A program made the position numbers and the translations under genes. This document shows positions 26,691 through 39,060 of a DNA stretch of 64,000 nucleotides, in pieces. The stretch comes from Coturnix japonica. Its lineage: Eukaryota; Chordata; Aves; Galliformes; Phasianidae. The DNA lies in contig NC_029532.1 of assembly GCF_001577835.2 (NCBI RefSeq), positions 6,156,606 through 6,220,605 on the forward strand, written 5' to 3'. Position 1 is the stretch's first letter. Each line of letters begins with the position of its first letter. The notes beneath the pieces are model-generated. The model ran no database searches and had not been told where the DNA came from. It was given only the letters and a program-made list of their open reading frames with translations.

Positions 26691-29600
26691 CCAGGTGAAT
26701 GGAGACTGTGACAGCTCAGCATTCCTTCTGCGCGCCCAGGTGGGCCCAGCGGAGGTGTTGGTGGTGCTCTGTTTGCTTTTGGCAATGTGTCGTGGAAGGG
26801 AAGGGTTCCAAATAAGCAAGTACTGTGCATGCAAGCACATACCAACCAAAGATGCAGCAGTTATTAATGCAGAAGCAGAATTATGGCATTTCATTAGGAG
26901 CCCAATAATAATACCTCGGCCATATGGTGCTATATTTACCACCCGCACTCAAAGCACAGCCCTTGTCAGCTCTGAAAGCTTCTAGCTAAAAAGAGGGTGG
27001 AGGTGATAATGGATTTTCAAAGAGACAATTATGTGCTGGCACTGTCATGACGTACTGATCAATGGCAGATGTTTCTGCCATATTCTGACCCATTTTTGAT
27101 CCTGAAAATGAGTGTGGGTTCAGTCTGCCTGCCTGGCCCATGCAGTGTGAAGGCAGCCCTGGAAGGGTCCCTCTCTGCTTTTATTTGGAAGGGATAGGAG
27201 CAACTCTTGCGGACAGCGGTGGCACTGATCCCTATGGGTTGGCTCATCCCCATTGTGGACTGAGGGATGGTTTGGGGCACACTTTGAGCCTTGGCCTAAT
27301 GGGGAGGGAGTGCAGCAGCTCACCTTCATGATCAGGGCTAATTCAGGTCTGTTTCCCTTACATACAGAGAAATCCTTCATGGCTTCATGCTGGATCAGCC
27401 CTTAAACATGGGCTCTGGCTGGCTTTAGCTCCCTGATTACAGCCATTCAGGGAAGCTGCTCCACCCAGCAATGCTCGTGGGATAGAGAAGCACCTCCTGA
27501 TGGATGATGTTCCTCTCCTTGTCAGCTCTGCCTGACAACCAGCCCTGCACCATGACATTCAATTAGCTGAACTTCTGGAATAGTGCTACTTTCTGTCCCC
27601 CCAAAGTGAGAAGGGGAAAGGCAGCAGGGCTTAGGGCTCTCTCAGGGCACTCACTTGTCATGCATTGCTCACTTGACATGCACATGGGCTTTACACCATT
27701 CCATATGTGGGAAAGGCAGAGGTTCACATGAGCAGACCAAGCACTCCATACCCTTGAGCTGTGGAATTACACAATTGCACCTTGATGCCCTGTTGCTTTC
27801 CAGATGTGCTTAAGCTCCATTTTTCTCAGCAGCATCACCAAAGAGTAAAAAGCAAGCAGACAAGCAACATGTGCTGTAGAACACCATCAGCAGCCCCCAG
27901 GTCTGGTAATGGGAAAGGAGCCACTCTGGGGTCCAGAGGAAATATTCTCCCCCCTCCCCCTGGCTGCTCCATTCCAGCTGATGCCTCATCTGAGCGAGCA
28001 GCTCCTACGCATCCTGAGAGATGATGGTGTTGGACGTGAGCAGATGCCTGTCCAGATCAGCTTCCTGCTCAATTAGCATTAGGTTTTACAGCACCAGCAA
28101 ACTGGCTGCCGTACCAAAATCCCATTCCCAGAACACACAGTTCTGCAGGGCTTTATAGCCACCTTTGCAGTGCAATAAACAGCCCTCACCAGCTATGGGA
28201 ACAAATGGTTCAGGCTGCAACAACCCTGCAACCCTGAGGTGGGAGGTGAGGAGAGCTAAGTGCTCCCCCATGGCCCTGCTGTCAGAAAGACCCTGATTTC
28301 CTGATGCAAAGACATGTCTTTAGATAGCCTGGAAGGATCTGAGCCCCCAGAGCATCCCTTGCACACCCCCAGAATTGCCCCCCTGCTGGGGATGGTGCTG
28401 GTTTGGTTTCCAGTTCTGAAAAGCACTTGCTTGGTACGGGATGGTGAATAATTTATAGTTTGCTCATGGAAAAATGCAATAGGGAATGTGTGTGTCTTGA
28501 AAAGGGGGGGGGGGGGGGGGGGGGAAGGGGGAGAATAAATATATATTTCTAAAAAAATAGAAAAAGGTTAAAAAAAAAATGCCCAAACCTACCTCGTAAA
28601 CTGTTCCTTTGATCTAATTCAGAATAAATTATACATAATGGAGCTGGTTGATTTTGCTTGCCGACAGCATGAATAAAAAAATAGAAAGCAAGGAAGTGAG
28701 CCAAAGCATTTGGGCTAATAGCACTGAGCTCACAGTGTCTGCTCTGGCTGGCAGTTCTTGCAGCAGCCAGCTTGGCTTTTCATGTGAAAAAAACCCTTTC
28801 TGCACAAGGGCTGTGCAGTGCAATGGGGCTGTGGGTGCGCTCTGCCATGGCTGGGGCAGCTCAGGAGGGACTCAGGACCCAGAGATTCTCCAATATCCTC
28901 TTCTGAAGATGTGGATCTCACCTTTAGGGCTTTGCTGCTGCACCTGAGTGCAGGTAAACACACCAGCAGTTTGAAACAAGGCTGACTGGAGAGTTCTGAG
29001 AACCCAGCATTATTGTCCCAATGCCTTCATCTTCCCTCTTCTTCCTCCCTCAGGAGGGAGCTAATGAGTTGCATCCCCACAAAACCCACCTCTCGTGGAG
29101 AGCTCAGCTCGTTGCTCCAGGATGCAGATTCATCAGGAACACAGCCCATAACGAATCCCCACGCAGCTCTGGAGCTGGTTCAGCTTCAAAGGCTAATGGA
29201 AAATCACTACCACTGGGAAGCCAGGCTGCACTGACTTTCTCAGGTGAGAAGGCTATTGACCAAACTACGGATGCTCCAAATATAAGAATACTCCCCCAGG
29301 CCGCTTTCAGCAATTAAAACTCCCAGCTCTTTTAACCATGCTATTACAGAAGAAGGGAATCAGACGTGCTGGTGGGGAGGCAACCAGGGTCAGCTGCTCA
29401 CCAAAGGTGCTGCCCTGCATTGAGCCCTTTGCCACAAAATCAAAGAGGGATCACCCCAGCAATCTGTTAGATGGGGAGGAACAAAAGGCCCCTACAGCTC
29501 CAGCACAGGTAGAACAGAGCAGGAACGGCAGCTGGGGCACTGCCTTTATTCTGTCCGGAGCATCCCCAGGGCAGCACCAACTCTTTCAGAAGCTGTGCAG

Positions 29601-32447
29601 GAGGTGAAAAGATATTTCTGATGATGCTTGATTGTTCCTTATGGCTTATACAGGAGTGGGTCACGATCATAAATCTAATTAGAAGTAGATGAATGCTCAC
29701 CGAGGTCACTTAAGGGCACTCTTATTAGAGAAGTCCATTAGTGAGGAGGCTAATAATGGATGTTGGGCTGCCAAATGGCCTCATTAGAACCCTCACATGC
29801 TGCAGGCTCCAGCTCCATGCAGGAGGTGAGGCATTTCCTAGGGGAAGATGCAGCTGTTCCTGCAGCATCCATGGCTCCAGCTGTGCCCGTTTTGCACTGC
29901 AGTGCCCCCAGCTCCAGCACAGAGCTTGTGCCAAGTGCTGTTAATCACCCAGACATTAATTTGCAAGGCATGGAAGAACAATGGATCTTGTGTTTGGCCT
30001 CCATGCAACCAAGTTTCTTCCTTCTCAATTCTCAATTCTCAACCTTTGGATGAGTTTTGCAGTTTTTCTTTCTTTGCCAGCAAAGCTGAGCTGGTTGCAG
30101 AGATCACTCTGACATGCACACATCTGTCCCAAGGGGGGAGGGTAAGTGATATAAGTGATTTCTGGGCTGAATTTTTGCCTTGCTATGATCTATGTTCACA
30201 CCGCATGCTGCTCCCCCTTGGATAGAAGCGGCTATCAGAACTGTGCCCTGGTTTCTGAGGACAAGCATTGTGTAACCGGTGCCCAAGCACGCCCTGCATC
30301 AGCTCCCCAGCTGGTGTGAATCAAGAGAGATCCATCGAGGTCAATCTTGGCCAATTGCACCCACTTAATCCCCTCTCGGGAGGCCCCATGTAATCATTGT
30401 GCACAGCTGGCTGGAGCTGCGCTGTGTGTGCCAGCCCTCCTGCTGCAGCATCCTCAGTGCCTCTTCCTAAAGCCCCAGAACAGAAGCACTGCTCCTACCT
30501 GAGCAGCAGCACCACGAGGCCGCTCAGTCAGAGCCCTGCAGTAGCAGGGAACCATGCTGGGTTAATGCAAATTGAGCCAGCTGCCCACACCCAACAGGGC
30601 CACAGGGCAGCACCCCTGCTTGGGTACCTACTCCCCTTGCAGGTTTGTGCTTTCCTTTTTCATACGAAGGCCACACAGGGCTGCTGTGTCTGCTGTTTTC
30701 TTGGTTTTGGGGTTTGTTTTAATATGAAGCCTGGATTTATTTTCCATGTTATTTGTCTGAAACGCCTGCAGGCTGGGGTGGAAACAGTGAACATCTGGGA
30801 GGGCGGAATCTCAATAATTCATATTCCAGAATGGCTCTGCTCCCATCCCCATCATGGCTCTCATATTTAATTAAAAACTCCAGAATATTTACTCCTATTA
30901 ACAGCAGTGCTTTCTCTGCCTCCCCAGCCCCACTCCAACCCTGAGAGTGATGAATTCAGGAGCACATTTGTACAGGATACTTTACAAACAGCAAAGTGCT
31001 CAGTAGCAGCTTATGGCCTGGGTAGTTTTGCTGCTGGACATCTCCATCATTGCAACCATGGTGGTAGCTCCCAAGTTGAATGCAGTGCTGAGAATCGCTG
31101 GTGTTTTGCAGTGGAGGTTTGCACTGTGCCAAGAGAAACCAGCATGGAAAAGGCATTTTCTTACAGTGGGTGATCTGCAGGGCCAAGAATAGCTCTTACA
31201 CTCACCAAAGCGGTAAAAAAATAACAGCTGGGGACATATGCACACATATGTGGGGTGGTTGGACATTGTCACAGCTGGCAAGCAGCTCATACAGCCCATC
31301 CCTACTTAATTAAGCCTGGTTAATGAACCCCTCTGGCTAATATAGCAGAGCCAACAATGGGAGAGAGGTTTCCCCTTGGTTGGCTCTTGTGAGCAGCACA
31401 GTGGGACTCAGTGTCCAGTTTGGATCCTGCACCACGTGGAAACCAACCCTACCCGCGGTGCATCTTCCCCAAACCACAGCCAAGGCTTCTTGCCAAAGCC
31501 CCAGCATCAGATCCTCATGGCTGGGAAACCTCACTCAACCAGGAGGCCAACAGGGACTCACTACCCCCAGAACATCCCACTGGGAGCACACATTGCCCTA
31601 CACAGCCATCACAGCCCTGGGAAGGTGTGTGGGTACCATGAGAGCCATGCTGACCTCAGCTGCTTTGATGGAGACATCTTTCAAGGAATCCTAAACAGCC
31701 TTATTAGATGTTTTATTCAGTTTTTATAAGTATTCCTTGTTATAAAAGAGTAAATGAGGAGCCTGGGGCACTGCCAATGGGGCTCTTTTTGTTCCTATTG
31801 GCAGTACATCAGCTTTCAAATGATTTTTGCCATAAGGAAAAACAACATGCAAATTCAGGCCTCTCTCCCTTTTATCTCCCCCCTCTGCTCCCCTCCTTGC
31901 TTCACTCTTCTCCTCCCTTCTGCTGATTCCTCCTCTTTTAAATGCAGATCAGCCCCGGAGCTCCTCCTTCGCTCTCTCTCCCATCGCTGGGAGGCGGTGG
32001 CTCTCTGTTACTGGGGGATACTGGTGTCCTCTTTGCATCCTTCTCTTCCCCACCACGGGTCACAGAGTCAGACTTGGTGCCCACAGATGGGAAGAAGAGA
32101 GCTGAGAAATTCCAATATCTGGAGCATGGTGGATGTGGGAGAGAGACAGCAGTTCTTGGAGGAGGGCAAAGGGCACCATCCTGCATGAGACCCTCTGTGT
32201 CTCTTGGGGCTTTGGATAGGATCAGCTCTCCCCTTCTGCCCCTTCCTGGAGAGCCAAACACCAGCTTTACTCAAAACATGGCAGTGAATGACCCAACAGG
32301 TTGGCTGCTGCATCCATAGGGTTGAGCTGCTGTCATCTGGGTGCTGATGCCCTGCACTTTGGGCTGGGCTGTGAGCCTCCTTTGGGCACTCGAGTGCAAA
32401 GCTTCCATATTTATCTACAAATACTTAAAGGAGGTCGTGTCACAGGC
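26691..32447. other. Intergenic DNA, no gene recognised
   Basis: No CDS, RNA gene or sizeable repeat can be supported, apart from the G21 tract listed separately. An AT-rich block with TAAT-type words lies at about 29,590-29,760 (AATCTAATTAGAAG and CTTATTAGAG). A short TTCTCAA triplication occurs at about 30,025. Overlapping ORFs between 31,380 and 32,320 are on both strands and have no recognisable domains. Confidence 0.55.
28504..28534 (+). repeat. G21 homopolymer, G-quadruplex-prone
   Basis: Twenty-one consecutive G are followed by AA and another short G run. Such tracts form G-quadruplexes and are polymorphic and hard to sequence, so the length may not be exact. There is no coding context. 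Confidence 0.9.
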
Positions 32448-32740
32448 TGTAGTGGAAATGCTAAGTCATGACCTGAAACAGTGATTAAGCACCTGGTAGG
32501 AAGGCAGGGCTAACCCAGGTGTATGCAGTGTACCTCAGTGATTGGAAGGGCTGAAGCCAGGGCCCACCCCTGCCCAGACCTCATTTAAGGGTTGGCAGTG
32601 GAGGTGAGGGTGTCTCTTGCTGTAGATCCCTGAATACCTGAGGTATACCTGGAGGTAAGCAGCTCTTTTCCCTCATTTCTACATCTGAGGCTGCTGCATT
32701 TGGACTCATTCTCATTTGCTGTAGCTAGAGACTTTGCCAC
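32448..32740 (+). mobile_element. LTR-like dispersed repeat, copy A
   Basis: The sequence is clearly homologous to 37,281-37,580. Both start with TGTAGTGG, share GATTAAGCACCTGG-like and CAGACCTCATTTAAGGGTT blocks in the same order, carry a GGTAAG splice-donor-like site about 90 bases after the TATA-like ATTTAAGG, and end near CTGTAGC.AGACTT. The TG start, promoter-like centre and dispersed nature suggest a solo LTR of an old avian endogenous retrovirus, with no internal genes present. I could not identify a clear target-site duplication, so the ends are approximate and the family name is left open. Confidence 0.6.
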
Positions 32741-35700
32741 CCTGCTATTGTCATCCTATTCCATAGGCACAGCATCAGCTCTGCCTGTTCCCATGGAAAA
32801 AGAGCTGCCACAGCCCATGAGCCCAGAAAAGGCTCCCCAAGCTCCCATCATCTTCTCCTGCTGTAATTTATCCACAGGCTTGCAGCAGGTGAGGAGAAAG
32901 GTAGCTGCGCAAGGAGGAAACGAGTGTGACACCCAGGGTATGGAGGCTGCAACAGAAGGGGGTCTAGCAGCAGTCTGATCTGAAACACAAATAGAAAGAG
33001 AAAGGTTATGCATCTGAGGAGCAACCTTGGAGATGCAAACAGCTCCAGCAGCTGGGACTGGGGTCAGAGCCCCAGCATGCATGGGTTGATTCAGAGCTGT
33101 TGCATCCTATGCGGTGTTTTTCCTCCCATCAGTGTGACCCTATTGCCTCCTGGCCTTTATTAAAGCCCTGTCTCAGGAGATGGGAATGCCATAAATATCG
33201 CCAAGCATTTGCATAAATAAAACTCCCTGAGACAAATTGCTTCTACAGCATTAAAGATCACATCAGACTGGCCCTGGGGGGGGCAGCGTGGTGACTCTGG
33301 GAGCATTTCACAATGCCATCAGCTCTATTTGCATCCCACAGGAACAGCTGTTGGATGACCCATGCTGAGTCCAGGGAAGGCCATCCATGCTCCCATAGCT
33401 CACCTGGGGTTTCCTTTGTTTGAAGCCCTTTGGGACACAGTGAGCTCCCAGCCCCTGCAAATCACTCCTCCATCAATAGCAGCCTCTGCAGAGCTGATTG
33501 CTTTTTCTGTTTCTTCCCGATGAGCTGCAGCACATGTATACACACATAAAAAACAGGAACGGGTATAAATTACCTTCCAGGCGAAGCCTGAGGACTTATA
33601 AATTGCTTAAAAATCAAAGTACATTCCGGGGGGAAATGTTGTAAATTGGAAGGGGAAAAATGCGCATATAGGCTTTTAATAAAAGCAATGTCATGGAGGG
33701 AATCTCAAAACCCTTTCAAGAAGTTAATTAACCGAGTCCCAGGGCACTCCTTTGAGGCAGCAAAGAGGTAATGCCCCCAACTATTTTCCAGATGGATGTG
33801 TTCGTCAAACCTTGCTGCAGTGCCCCATCCTCAGTGCTGGGTGTCCCCCTGGGGCTGTGGGGTGGGTGAGGGCTCTGGGTGGGAGCACAGAGCACAGGTG
33901 AGGGGTTCTCTGGTGCAAACAGATGGGATGGCAGTGGAAATGCTTTGGAAGAAAAGCAAAAGCTCTGATGAAGGGAAGAAGTTTTTCTTGACATGAAAAG
34001 TATAAATTTAAGGCAAATGCTTGGCTTGATTTTATTTTATTTTTTCTCATTTTAACTTGGTGACACTGGAAGGTCTGAAAGTGGGAGACAACCTGCAAGC
34101 AGGGGGAAGGAAGTTCCCCCTGGGGGAAACAGAGACCTTCCTGCTCCCCCAGTTTGGGGTCAGGGCTGTGATCGGGTGACTATGTGCTGTGATGGCTGCA
34201 GAGCTGCCTGCAGGGTGGGCTCCCAGAGGTCGCTTTGTTGTTCATTGCCAGCCCTGGTGTTTTCCAGGCTAATCTTGGCAAAGCCTGACTCAGATTGTGG
34301 ATCGACGTGTGAAAAGGAGTGTACTGATGTATATTGTGGATATACAGCCTGGAGCGCTTCATGATGTGAAGGCAGCAGTGACTTCAGTCGTGTTTTTCCC
34401 CAGACTCAATCTTGGCACGTTTTGGCTTTTCCTCCCAAGGATCCATCCATCAGCACCGTGAATATAAACCAGGTCTGCACAAACCACAGCCTGCCTGAGC
34501 CCCCCCACATTCTAATTCCAAAATAACATCGCACTTCTTTAATGATCAATAGCAATTACTAAGTCATTTATACCCAATAAAGGATGCAGCAGGAGGTCTG
34601 TGTGATACACTACTGCATAAATTCACACTATGAAACAGATTAACAAAGCATTATGATAAGCAAGCTTATTATTTGCATGAACACGAGGCTTAAGAGCTAA
34701 TTGAAGCAATCCAGCAAAATGTCAATGACTTCTTTTGTGTATGAAATATTCATTAAAGGCACGCACTTATTTGTGAGCTCTTGTTTATTTATACTTTCCC
34801 ATTTGCATTGTGCTATAAAGTGGGCTGCCACTCCACTAGGGCACGGCGGTTTCATTTGGAAGCATTGGATCCACTGGGGGATGCTGGGGTGGGATGGGGA
34901 GCCCATGAGCATCCTCCTCATCTTCCCTTCTAGAGATAGGGTCAGGCATCCTCTAAGCCAGGAGCTCTCCATCACCAATCAGGACCTCTCTGCTGCAGGA
35001 GGGCACAGCCCCCAAGGGCAGGGTGAGCACTGAGCATCCCAGCTCTGCCCCCCCCAACTCTTTGTCTCCTCTGCTTTAAGTCACAAATGAAGTTTTCCCG
35101 AGCCCATCCGTTTGCGAGGACAGCTCTCAGACTACAAATCAATGCAGCACGGTATCTTATTTGCTCTGCAGCCAGCTGAGCAAAACAATGTAGCACCAAC
35201 AGAGACATGAATCTCCTTCATTTATCTTCGCACTAGAAAAATCTCAAGGCCGGAGCTTTTTTTGGCTGTCAGGAGCAGGATGTGTTACAAATGGCCAGAC
35301 TGGGGCCCAACATTTGTTTTCTCCGTGATTTCCTCAGTCTAAATTGCAGCATTACTAACACACGTCCCCAGTTACCAGAGAGACAAATGTTTGACCAACA
35401 GCTTAGGATGGGATGCGAGGAGTGATCCTGCATCTCCTGGCTCTACCCCTGATGGGGGAGGTTTGCCCAGACCCCATCCCACAGCCACAGGAGCCTGCAG
35501 CCTTTCCCAAACTCCTTCCATTGCCCCCTAAGGGGTCTGTGGCCACATTGCATGGCCCATGTCAGTCCTCAGCAACCACTGTTTCTTGGCAGACATCAGC
35601 ATGGGGCTGTTAGCATCAATGGCTTTTAATAGCCATAGGATGCTCGAGCTCCATGCATGAGGTGCTGAGCTTTGGACCTTCTCCCCAGCATGAACCCCGC

Positions 35701-37280
35701 CAGCTTACAGAGATCCTTCAGTGAGAGTGCTGGCAGCAAATTGTGTGTATCCAAAAACGTGATCCTTGTGGATCAGAGATGAACAGGACCCAGGGATTCC
35801 TACACCAACAGCCTTGCTCCTGCGGGTGGGAGGGTGTGGGACACGCCGTGCCTGGCCTACTTTCCTGCTCATGTGATGGTGCAGAGGATGCTGCGCTTGC
35901 GATGCCTTTTTTAGGAACCAGAGGCTGTCTGGAGGATTTAACTCTAGAGACAGTTCTGAGGAAGATGCTAGAAATTCTGGAAAACATCATTTCCAGGGAG
36001 GGCTGAGCAGCTGAAACCAGTCCTCTGTAGACCTCACAGGCTGTTAATTAGACAAAAATTAACTCCCTGATACCAACCACCTGCCCTCCTCAGGCTCCGT
36101 ATGACCCCCTGGAGCCCAGATCTGCTTTTCTCCTCCCCACGCTTCCCTAGAGGGCTCTGAAATGCTCCCATCTCTCCCCTAAGCCCTGGGAAGCAGCACT
36201 GGGCTCTTCAGGCAGAAGTGGAGCAGCCAGGATCCTGCAGAGCTTTGTTTCCCATTCTCACTCCTAAGCAAAATGCTGATGCATATCAGCAGCCAGGCAG
36301 TTTTCTCCATTCCATAATGAAATATTCACTTCTGCCACAATTGCTGGAACTGAATGGGTTTTAAGGTTCACCATCCTCTGAGCAAACCTCAGAACATCCT
36401 TTCAATCAAGTGCTGTTGCTCCTCTCTGGATCTGCCCCAGTTCTGGGCAGCTCTACAGAGCCAGGACCTCCCCATATCAACCCCCACTTCCATAGAGCCA
36501 TGCAATGTTCCCCCAGTGCCAGGCACACTCCTCCACAAGGCAAAGGAGGACGATGGATGGGGAGCTGATGAGAGACAAACGAGCCAACAGATTTAGGCTG
36601 ACACATTATGGGAGGCTGAGATGAGCTAATTATTTCCCTAACAGAAGCTCTTAGGGGAACAAGTGCCCTCTATTTTGTTTTATTGTGCTTTATTTCTCCT
36701 CTTTCCCAGTCCCCACGCACACATGCACTCTCCCCTCGAAGACGTCACTGTGAGGAAGCACGTGTGTCAGCTCCAATGATTTATTCAGGAGCCGCGTTGG
36801 CTCTGCCTTCCACTTGGAAGGTCTGAGGATCTCAATATTTCATATGGAAATCTCCAGCCAGCTGCCCCTGTTTCTGGTTTGAGCTGCTCGGTTGGCACAC
36901 ACATCCCTGGGGGAGCAGAGGCACAAGGGGTGAGTTGCTGCCCCACGAGAGAAAGTCTTTCTGAGTTGTTTTATTTTGGCTGCTTTTTCATTTCACCCTC
37001 CCTGTGGTCTCTGCACCATCACCAACGTGGCAAAGCATGTGATAAACAGGTTGGCACTGCAGCCCCTGCTGGTGCCACATTCAGTGCCTGTGCTGCTTTT
37101 CCAGATGATAACCACGGTGTATCAGCAGCCTGGAGTTAGATGGGTTGGACCTGTCAGCCACTACCTCACTGTTTTGGCTCTACTTTTATATGGGGGTAAA
37201 CAATTCTCCTTCTTGGAGCCTAGAAATGGACCTTTTTGGTGTGAGTGGCTGCAGGGGATGGAGGGCAGGTGGAAAGGTAG
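32741..37280. other. Intergenic DNA with candidate enhancers
   Basis: No gene is seen. Non-repetitive AT-rich patches occur at about 33,170-33,260 (exact octamer ATTTGCAT at 33,207-33,214), 33,530-33,740 and 34,500-34,830 (listed separately). A weak resemblance to CR1 around 36,360-36,500 was not strong enough to call. Confidence 0.5.
34500..34830. promoter_or_regulatory. AT-rich candidate enhancer with two octamers
   Basis: This repeat-free block carries two exact POU octamers ATTTGCAT (34,671-34,678 and 34,801-34,808), a TAACAAAGC SOX-like word at about 34,641, and several ATTA/TAAT cores such as GCTAATTGAAG. POU-SOX-homeodomain word combinations are common in neural enhancers, and OLFM1, the expected neighbour, is neurally expressed. 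That link is inference. Octamers also occur by chance in AT-rich DNA. Confidence 0.3.
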
Positions 37281-37580
37281 TGTAGTGGGATTGCTAAATC
37301 GCATCTTGAAGCAGTGATTGAGCACCTGGTGGGAAGGCAGGGCCAACCCAGGGGAGCTCAGGTGTATGCAATGTACTGAGTAACCAGAAGGGCTGAAGTC
37401 AGGATCCACCCCTGCCCAGACCTCATTTAAGGGTTGGCAGTGGAGGTGAGTGTATCTCATGGGCGATCCCTGCCTACTTAACACCTTCCAAAGGTAAGTG
37501 AATTTTTTCTCTTGGTTTCTACATCTATGGCTGCTGTATTTGGGCTCGTCCTCATCTGCTGTAGCCACAGACTTCCTCAC
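37281..37580 (+). mobile_element. LTR-like dispersed repeat, copy B
   Basis: This is homologous to copy A at 32,448 over its whole length, with about 15 extra bases near 37,350. It starts TGTAGTGGGATTGC, contains CCACCCCTGCCC and CAGACCTCATTTAAGGG with the TATA-like ATTTAAGG at about 37,425, and has AAGGTAAGTG at about 37,490. It is read as a solo LTR fossil of the same family, alone and without coding sequence. The two copies are clearly diverged from each other, so neither is recent. Confidence 0.6.
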
Positions 37581-37774
37581 AGTGTGGATGCACCCATGAT
37601 GTTATCCTGCCTAAAGCAAACAGGATTTAAAGCTGTAAGATGAGCAGTACAGAGAACATGTCCACCTTAATTCCTCCTGGGGTGGCAGTACTGATTAATA
37701 TCATTCTCTGTAACTGGTTTTAATTATGTCTTGCAGAAAAGCTTGGTAGCATCTCTGCTTAGCTTCGTTTTGGT

Positions 37775-37850
37775 AATCATAGGATCATGAAGTGTGGAAG
37801 AGACCACTAAGATCATCATTGCAAATCGTCCTAACTCCATCTGGAACTGG
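37775..37850 (-). mobile_element. CR1 LINE 3'-end remnant
   Basis: AATCATAGGATCATGAAG followed by GGAAGAGACCACTAAGATCATC is the reverse complement of a CR1 3' terminus. About 75 bases are recognisable. Confidence 0.8.
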
Positions 37851-38689
37851 GAAAAGTGAGATGAGCACTGGGGTCCTACCAGAGCCCAACTGCAGCAATG
37901 GCAGTGATGGGTTTGTCTCAATAAGGAAAAGTCTCTTTGCAAAAGCACATACAAGCCCACCCTAACTATTGGGAGCTCCAATTCAGAACTCCTTCCTGAA
38001 GCTTCTGAAATCAAATTTGGGTTGAAAGGGGTCAGGGAGGCTGCATTCATCAGCAAGCAAGGCAAAGAAGTGCAGCAAAGGCTGGAAAACATTGGAGATG
38101 GGAGAAACAGGGGGCCAGGTGACAGCTGGGTGACACCTCAGTGTGGTCCCCAGAGGCACATCCAGTATACATGGCCATGCTCCACTTCCTATTGGCAACT
38201 CACTGTATCCATATGCAACAGGGCTGCTACCGAGGGAGATGAGAGGAGCCAGGAAGTTATGGTTCAATTGAAGAGAATAAAGGAAACAACCAAGATAAAT
38301 CAATTTCAAGAGAAGGGGGAAAAAAAATCCTATCTTTGACTGCTCTCCCAATGAAAGCATAAAACACAAACAAATCAAAGGGCTGGAAGTGCTTCCAGCT
38401 CAGGACATGACTGGACTGAACAACAGGCTGCTAACGTGGAGGGAGCTCCCATGAGGATTAAACCACTGATAATAAATTATTGAGAAATATTAGGTGGAGA
38501 ATAGGCCTGACGCCAGATGGATGCACGGTGATGTTCATAGGGTGGAAAGAAAGAGGAACAAAGTGGTGACAAAACCACCAGGCTGGGGCCAAGGGCAGCA
38601 CAGTGACGGCATCACTGAAGCCAAGGGGCAGTTGGGGGGGGACCCAGAATGATGAAGGGGACAAAGGACCCTTTCAGTCTATGATCCCC

Positions 38690-39060
38690 ACACGGACATG
38701 GCTGTTAAAGTTAGCCTGATGAATTTAATTTACCTTTTTTTTTTCATTAATGCAATTAATCACCATAGGTACACGTCAGGAGCCTTATGCATATTTAAAC
38801 TGGGCCAGGAGCCAGTAGTTTCTCGTATGCAATTTCCTAATGTTAATAATGTTTCCATTAGCCATATTCAGGAAATCTGCCATTTTTTGTCCCCTTCTGG
38901 CCCATACTTTTTACGTTTAATTATGACCCAGTGTCAGCTATTGAATAGGTTGACGCATTTGAAGTGTCTGCAGAGATTTCTTTTTAATAATGAAATTTCT
39001 TGGCTGTAATAGCCCTATAACTTGAGTAATTAATGAAGCACGCAGGCAGTGTGCTCTCAG
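38690..39060. promoter_or_regulatory. TAAT-rich candidate conserved noncoding element
   Basis: This repeat-free block contains ATTAATGCAATTAAT (two ATTAAT cores 9 bp apart, about 38,746), the palindrome TATGCATA (38,786-38,793), TTTAATTATGACCC at about 38,917 and GAGTAATTAATGAAGC at about 39,024. Such dense, intact homeodomain and POU-like words over more than 300 bases are typical of ultra-conserved vertebrate enhancers. ORFs across it are not coding-like. The call is inferred from composition. Confidence 0.35.

Noticed and set aside
36360-36500. Possible old CR1 5'-region remnant (GCTCCTCTCTGGATCTGCCC)
   Set aside because: Only one block resembles CR1, without the expected neighbours.
38480-38690. 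Possible CR1 tail (CCCTTTCAGTCTATGATCC)
   Set aside because: Upstream sequence does not follow CR1 order, and the match is too short.
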